NCBI GenBank assembly: GCA_963775235.1
Contig: CAVZHY010000002.1
Location: forward strand, 248,001-312,000
Origin: JBBDMC01 sp963775235
GTDB lineage: Bacteria > Pseudomonadota > Alphaproteobacteria > Rhizobiales > Kaistiaceae
Length of the DNA: 64,000 nucleotides
Direction: 5' to 3'
The notes beneath the pieces are model-generated. The model did not search any database and was not told the DNA's origin. It saw nothing but the letters and a program-made list of their open reading frames with translations. The translations under genes were made by a program, and so were the position numbers. Each line of letters starts with the position of its first letter. The first letter of the stretch is position 1. Positions 60,451-64,000 of the stretch are shown here, piece after piece.

Positions 60451-60480
60451 CCACCGAACTCGCCCGTGAGTCGGTTGACC

Positions 60481-60873
60481 TCAGTACGCGTACGGCGACA
60501 CGCAGCGGTGGTAGTTGCCGTCGTAACCGAAGAACTGATCGGTGTTGACGTTGTAGCTGCGGTAGTGCGCCTCGCACCACTGGATATGCGCGTTCGGCGA
60601 CGCGTAGGCGTAGGTCCTGGGCGCCAGGGCACCGCCGAGAAGGCCGCCGACGATCGCACCTGCAACGAATGCACCGGGCGGGAACCAGAAGCCATTGTAA
60701 TAGCGGTAGCCCGGGCGCTGATCGTGATAACCGCGGTAGTTGTTGTAGGTCGCGTAATTGCCGTGGTTCTGGAATCGCGGCGGCGCCGCGAAGGCTGAGC
60801 TGGCCGGCACGAGGGTGGCCGCGGCCATCGCCGCCACACCGATCGCCGCCAAGGCCTTTGAAGCGCGTTTCAT
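60481..60873 (-). CDS. BA14K-family exported protein
   Basis: 130 residues: a signal peptide (MKRASKALAAIGVAAMAAAT to about residue 30, FAAPP), an Asn/Tyr/Gly-rich segment (GNYATYNNYRGYHDQRPGYR), a glycine-rich membrane-like stretch (AGAIVGGLLGGALAP) and a C-terminal BA14K motif (HIQWCEAHYRSYNVNTDQF, then GYDGNYHRC). BA14K is a small lectin-like or surface family known from Brucella and other Rhizobiales. Start ATG 60873 has GAGGAGAAG 5 nt upstream. An EcfG-type promoter lies 45-69 bp upstream, pointing to general-stress control. Confidence 0.9.
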   Translation of the reverse strand: MKRASKALAAIGVAAMAAATLVPASSAFAAPPRFQNHGNYATYNNYRGYHDQRPGYRYYNGFWFPPGAFVAGAIVGGLLGGALAPRTYAYASPNAHIQWCEAHYRSYNVNTDQFFGYDGNYHRCVSPYAY

Positions 60874-60917
60874 GATTCTTCTCCTCAAAAATCGAAGGGT
60901 CGCCCCTCTGAGGTGGA

Positions 60918-60942
60918 AACGCCTCACCCTGTTCCCGGTTCC
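60918..60942 (-). promoter_or_regulatory. EcfG-type (general stress response sigma) promoter of the BA14K gene
   Basis: Reading toward the BA14K gene: -35 GGAAC (60942-60938), 16-bp spacer, -10 CGTT (60921-60918). This matches the GGAAC-N16/17-CGTT consensus of EcfG sigma factors in alphaproteobacteria. The gene start is 45 bp further on. Confidence 0.7.
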
Positions 60943-60982
60943 TGTCGAATTATGAAGCATTTGTAATGATGGAACCGGGAAC
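60931..60982. repeat. 12-bp inverted repeat around the stress promoter
   Basis: GTTCCCGGTTCC (60931-60942) and GGAACCGGGAAC (60971-60982) are a perfect 12-bp inverted pair with a 28-bp spacer. The left arm contains the -35 element of the EcfG-like promoter. The right arm also offers GGAAC facing the other way, but no CGTT follows at the right distance. It could be a regulator site or a decayed divergent promoter. Confidence 0.6.
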
Positions 60983-61087
60983 CTTATGGCGGTCCACTGG
61001 AGCCGGCCCGGCGAACTTTCTGGCGAACAAAAGCCACCAAAAACAGGGACGGCGGCGGGTCATCGGCGCAGGTCCAGACCGGAGCGA

Positions 61088-63730
61088 TCAGCGGCGGATC
61101 CGTCCGGTCCGCACCAGCCATTTCTCCAGTCTCCACCGCGACGAAGACGATCAGCGAGATGCCGACGCGAAGGCCAGTTCACCCACCGTCAGCGGCGCCG
61201 TGTTGAGGATCGGGTTCAGCATCGGCACGTAGATGATCGCAAGTTGCAGCCCGAACACTACCGCGACCGCGCCCAGCAGCGGCATGTTGGTGAACAGGCC
61301 TTGCCGAAACAGCGACATCCGGTCCGAGCGGATGGCCAGCACATGCACCGCCTGCGCGAACGTCAGCACGGTGAAAGCATCGTCTGCCAGTGCTGCGAGC
61401 CGGCGCCGATCGCGTAGGCCTGCGCGAAAAGCGATCAGTCCGCCGATCAGCAGACCAACCCAGACCATGTGCTGCCACATGCCGCCGGCGAAGACGCTCT
61501 CCTGCGGCGGTCGCGGCGGACGCTGCATGACGTCGCGCTCCTCCGGCTCCGCCGCCATCGCCAGCGCCGGCAGACCGTCGGTGACGAGATTGATCCACAG
61601 GATCTGGATCGGTAGCAGCGGGATCGGCAGACCAAGGAACGGCGCCAGGAAGATCGTCCAGATCTCCCCCGCGTTGCCGGTCATGATGAATTTGATGACC
61701 TTGCGCAGGTTGTCGTAGATGCGCCGGCCTTCGCGCACCGCCGCCACGATGGTCGCGAAGTTGTCGTCGAGCAGCACCAGGCCGGACGCCTCGCGCGCGA
61801 CGTCCGTGCCGATCTTGCCCATCGCCACGCCGATATCGGCGCGGTTGAGCGCCGGCGCGTCGTTGACGCCATCGCCGGTCATGGCGACGAATTCGCCGCG
61901 TGCGTTGCAGTGCCTCGACCACCCGGATCTTCTGGGCAGGATCGACCCGGGCAAAGACGCGAGCATCGGCCAGGCGGTCGGTCGAGATCGTCGTCGGACA
62001 TCGCGCGCAAGCTCGGCACCGGCCACGACCGCGCCGCCATCGTTCGATGATGCCGAGGCGAATGGCAATGGCGCGTGCCGTCGCCGGGTGATCGCCGGTG
62101 ATCATCACCGGCGTGATCCCGGCCGATCTGGCACGAGCCGCACCGCGTCCGCCGCCTCGGCGCGCGGCGGGTCGATGATGCCGACGAGCCCGAGCAGCAC
62201 GAGGTCGCTCTCCACCGCATCGACCGCGTTCGGTCTCCGGCATTGCCGACCAGTGCCGTTCGGCGACCGCCAGAACGCGCAGCCCGTGCTCCGCCATCCG
62301 CTCCGCTTCGGCCAGCCACTGCGGCACCGTCGATCGCGTCCCGGCCCTCGCGCCGTCAACACCGCGACGCAGCGCCCGATGACCGCCTCCGGCGCGCCCT
62401 TCGTGTAGGCGACATAGCCTGCCGTCCGCCGGATGGATCGTCGTCATGCGCTTGCGGTCCGAATCGAAGACGAGTTCGCCGATGCGGGGAAACGCGGTCC
62501 GTCAGCTTTGCTATGTCGATTCCCTGGCCGACCGCCGCCTCGCTCAGCGCGACTTCCGTCGGGTCGCCGAAATAAGCGCCATCCTCGCCGGCATGGGCGT
62601 CGTTGTTGAGCGCGGCGGCGGCGAACAGACTCGACCACGGCTCACCCGACGCCTCGAAGTTCGGCTGCCGATGGGTGCCCTCGGCCGTCACGATCTCGTC
62701 GACCTGCATCTCATTGCGGGTAAGCGTGCCGGTCTTGTCGGAGCATATGAACGTGACCGACCCCAATGTCTCGACGGCCGCAAGACGCCGCACCAGCGCA
62801 TTCCGCTCGGCCATCTTGCGTGCACCGAAGGCGAGCGAGATCGTCACCGTCGCCGGCAGCGCCTCGGGGATCGCCGCAACCGCGAGACTGACGGCGGTCA
62901 GGAACATCAGCACCGCCGGCTCGCCGCGCAACAGCCCGGCCGCAAAGATGACCGCGCAGATTGCGATAATCACCAGCGCCAGCCAGCTTGCCGAACTGGG
63001 CCAGCCGTTGCTGCAGCGGCGTCTGGGTGTCGACGGCCCGTGTCGAGCAGACTCGGCGAGCTTGCCGAGCTCGGTCGCCATGCCGGTCGCCACCGCGATG
63101 CCACGCCCGCGCCCGTAGGTGACCGTCGTGCCCTTGAAGGCCATGTTTCGGCGATCGCCGAGCGGCAGATGCGGATCGGCCAGTGCCTCGACGTTCTTCT
63201 CGACCGGCACCGACTCACCGGTGAGCGCCGCCTCGCCGACGCGCATCTGGCTTGCGTCGGTCAGCCGGATGTCGGCGGGGACCTGATTGCCGGCCTCCAG
63301 CACCACCACGTCGCCCGGCACGATTTCCGCCGCGCGCACCTCGACGTGTCGCCCGTCGCGCACCACCACAGCCCGCGCAGGCACGAGTTGTTTGAGACGC
63401 CGACAGCGCCCTCTCGGCGCGAAACTCCTGGGTGAAGCCGATGATGGCGTTGACCACCACGATCGCCACGATGACGATCGTGTCCTTGACGTCGCCGACC
63501 ACGCCGGAAATGACCGCCGCTGCGATCAGCACGAGGATCATGAAGTCGGTGAACTGAGCGGCGAGCATGGCGAGGCGGCGCTTCGCCGCGGCTTCTCCTC
63601 GATCAGCGTTCGGGCCGTAACGGGAAAGCCGCGCTGCCGCCGCCGCGGCGGAGAGCCCCCGCGCCGGATCGACGTCAAGCCGCGCGCCGGTCGCCGCCAC
63701 GCCGAGGGTCGCTGGAATGCCGCATGTCAA
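61088..63730 (-). pseudogene. P2-type cation (Ca2+) transporting ATPase, many frameshifts
   Basis: A PacL/SERCA-like ATPase in pieces. N-terminus GARLDVDPARGLSAAAAAARL; TM1-2 and NAIIGFTQEFRAERAL; actuator ALTGESVPVEK; TM4 PEALPATVTISLAFG; phosphorylation site ICSDKTGTLTRNEMQ; GDGVNDAPALNRADIGVAMG; and C-terminal helices LPIQILWINLVTDGLPALAM. Breaks are seen near 63395, 63053, 63031, 62990, 62500 and 62425 and several times between 62340 and 61900. The C-terminus is shifted at about 61155; correct reading gives L-E-K-W-L-V-R-T-G-R-I-R-R and a stop at 61088. The start is TTG 63730 or unresolved. Corrected length is about 870 residues. It expels Ca2+ or a similar cation. Confidence 0.82.
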
Positions 63731-63736
63731 CTGGCT

Positions 63737-64000
63737 TCAGCCGCCATGCAGGAACACAACGTAGCTGTTGAAAAGATAGATCACGAACAGTCCGAGGCTG
63801 GTCCAACCGACCGTCCGAAACAACCGCCGCGATCGGCCGATAGAGCAGGCTGACGACCACCAGCCCGGTCATTACCACCGCAGACGTCGCAGAAAAGGCG
63901 TGCGCAGACGGACACGTGCGAGAACAATCGGTCCCTTGCGGTAGAAGATGTCATCGACCGCAAGTATCAGAATGTCGAACAGGTTGCTGCCGAGGAGGTT
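63737..64000 (-). pseudogene. C-terminal part of a cation/Ca2+ antiporter (CaCA family), partial, frameshifted
   Basis: Runs off the right edge. Minus-strand frames give NLLGSNLFDILILAVDDIFY and KGPI, then after a shift VVMTGLVVVSLLYRP, and after another shift TVGWTSLGLFVIYLFNSYVV with FLHGG at the stop. NLLGSNLFDI is the alpha-repeat hallmark (GSN-L-FNIL type) of sodium/calcium exchanger-family proteins. At least two indels. It ends 7 bp before the Ca2+ ATPase gene, which suggests a joint Ca2+ or cation homeostasis unit. Confidence 0.7.

Overview
This window reads as a GC-rich alphaproteobacterial chromosome, most like a Hyphomicrobiales (Rhizobiales)-type chemolithoautotroph. The evidence is a red-type (form IC) RuBisCO operon with cbbX and a divergent cbbR, a sulfur-oxidation cluster aprM-aprB-aprA-sat, CoxG/CoxS/CoxM-type genes, a BA14K-family exported protein with an EcfG-like stress promoter, and a two-hairpin intergenic repeat of a style familiar in this group. 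The taxonomic placement is inference. No rRNA, tRNA, CRISPR array, integrase or transposase was seen.

Layout. 1-5.1 kb: tail of a BMP-type binding protein, a nucleoside/sugar-type ABC transporter (ATPase and two permeases) and glucokinase. 5.1-7.2 kb: repeat element, then CoxM/CoxS/CoxG-like genes on the minus strand without a catalytic large subunit. 7.3-11.9 kb: two RNA methyltransferases, lspA, a short heavy-metal P-type ATPase and a small cytochrome c. 11.9-21.7 kb: a D-amino-acid-dehydrogenase-like enzyme, a HerA-like ATPase, PfkB, a ThDP enzyme, a pyrophosphate-type PFK, an acyl-CoA synthetase and a PanE-like reductase. 21.7-29.5 kb: Calvin-cycle operon cbbF-cbbP-cbbA-cbbL-cbbS-cbbX-rpe (minus strand) with cbbR divergent. 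29.6-35.0 kb: a PepSY protein and two-component system facing an RnfD/NQR2-FNR fusion, ApbE and an FMN-binding protein. 35.2-48.2 kb: a minus-strand run with the complete GlgE route (glgE, treS-mak fusion, glgB, glgX), preceded by a ThDP enzyme and glpD. 48.3-55 kb: small regulators, cupins, an SDR, a TAXI-type TRAP binding protein, a BKACE enzyme and a LysR regulator. 55.1-60.4 kb: aprMBA-sat and a metallophosphoesterase. 60.5-64 kb: BA14K protein, P2-type Ca2+ ATPase and a partial cation/Ca2+ antiporter.

How it fits together. APS reductase run oxidatively and ATP sulfurylase would turn sulfite into sulfate plus ATP while consuming pyrophosphate. The Calvin operon fixes CO2. The PPi-type PFK could return pyrophosphate from sugar bisphosphates. 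Fixed carbon can be stored as glycogen or trehalose through the GlgE genes.

Sequence quality matters here. At least 30 single-base indels break genes that otherwise read through perfectly. Most are +1 insertions. They are sparse before 54 kb (nupQ-like permease, cbbP, cbbF, a response regulator, glgX, a cupin) and very dense from 54.4 kb to the end, although sat is intact. This looks more like uncorrected long-read error than gene decay. Frameshifted genes are given with their full reconstructed span and typed as pseudogene only because the frame is broken in this sequence.
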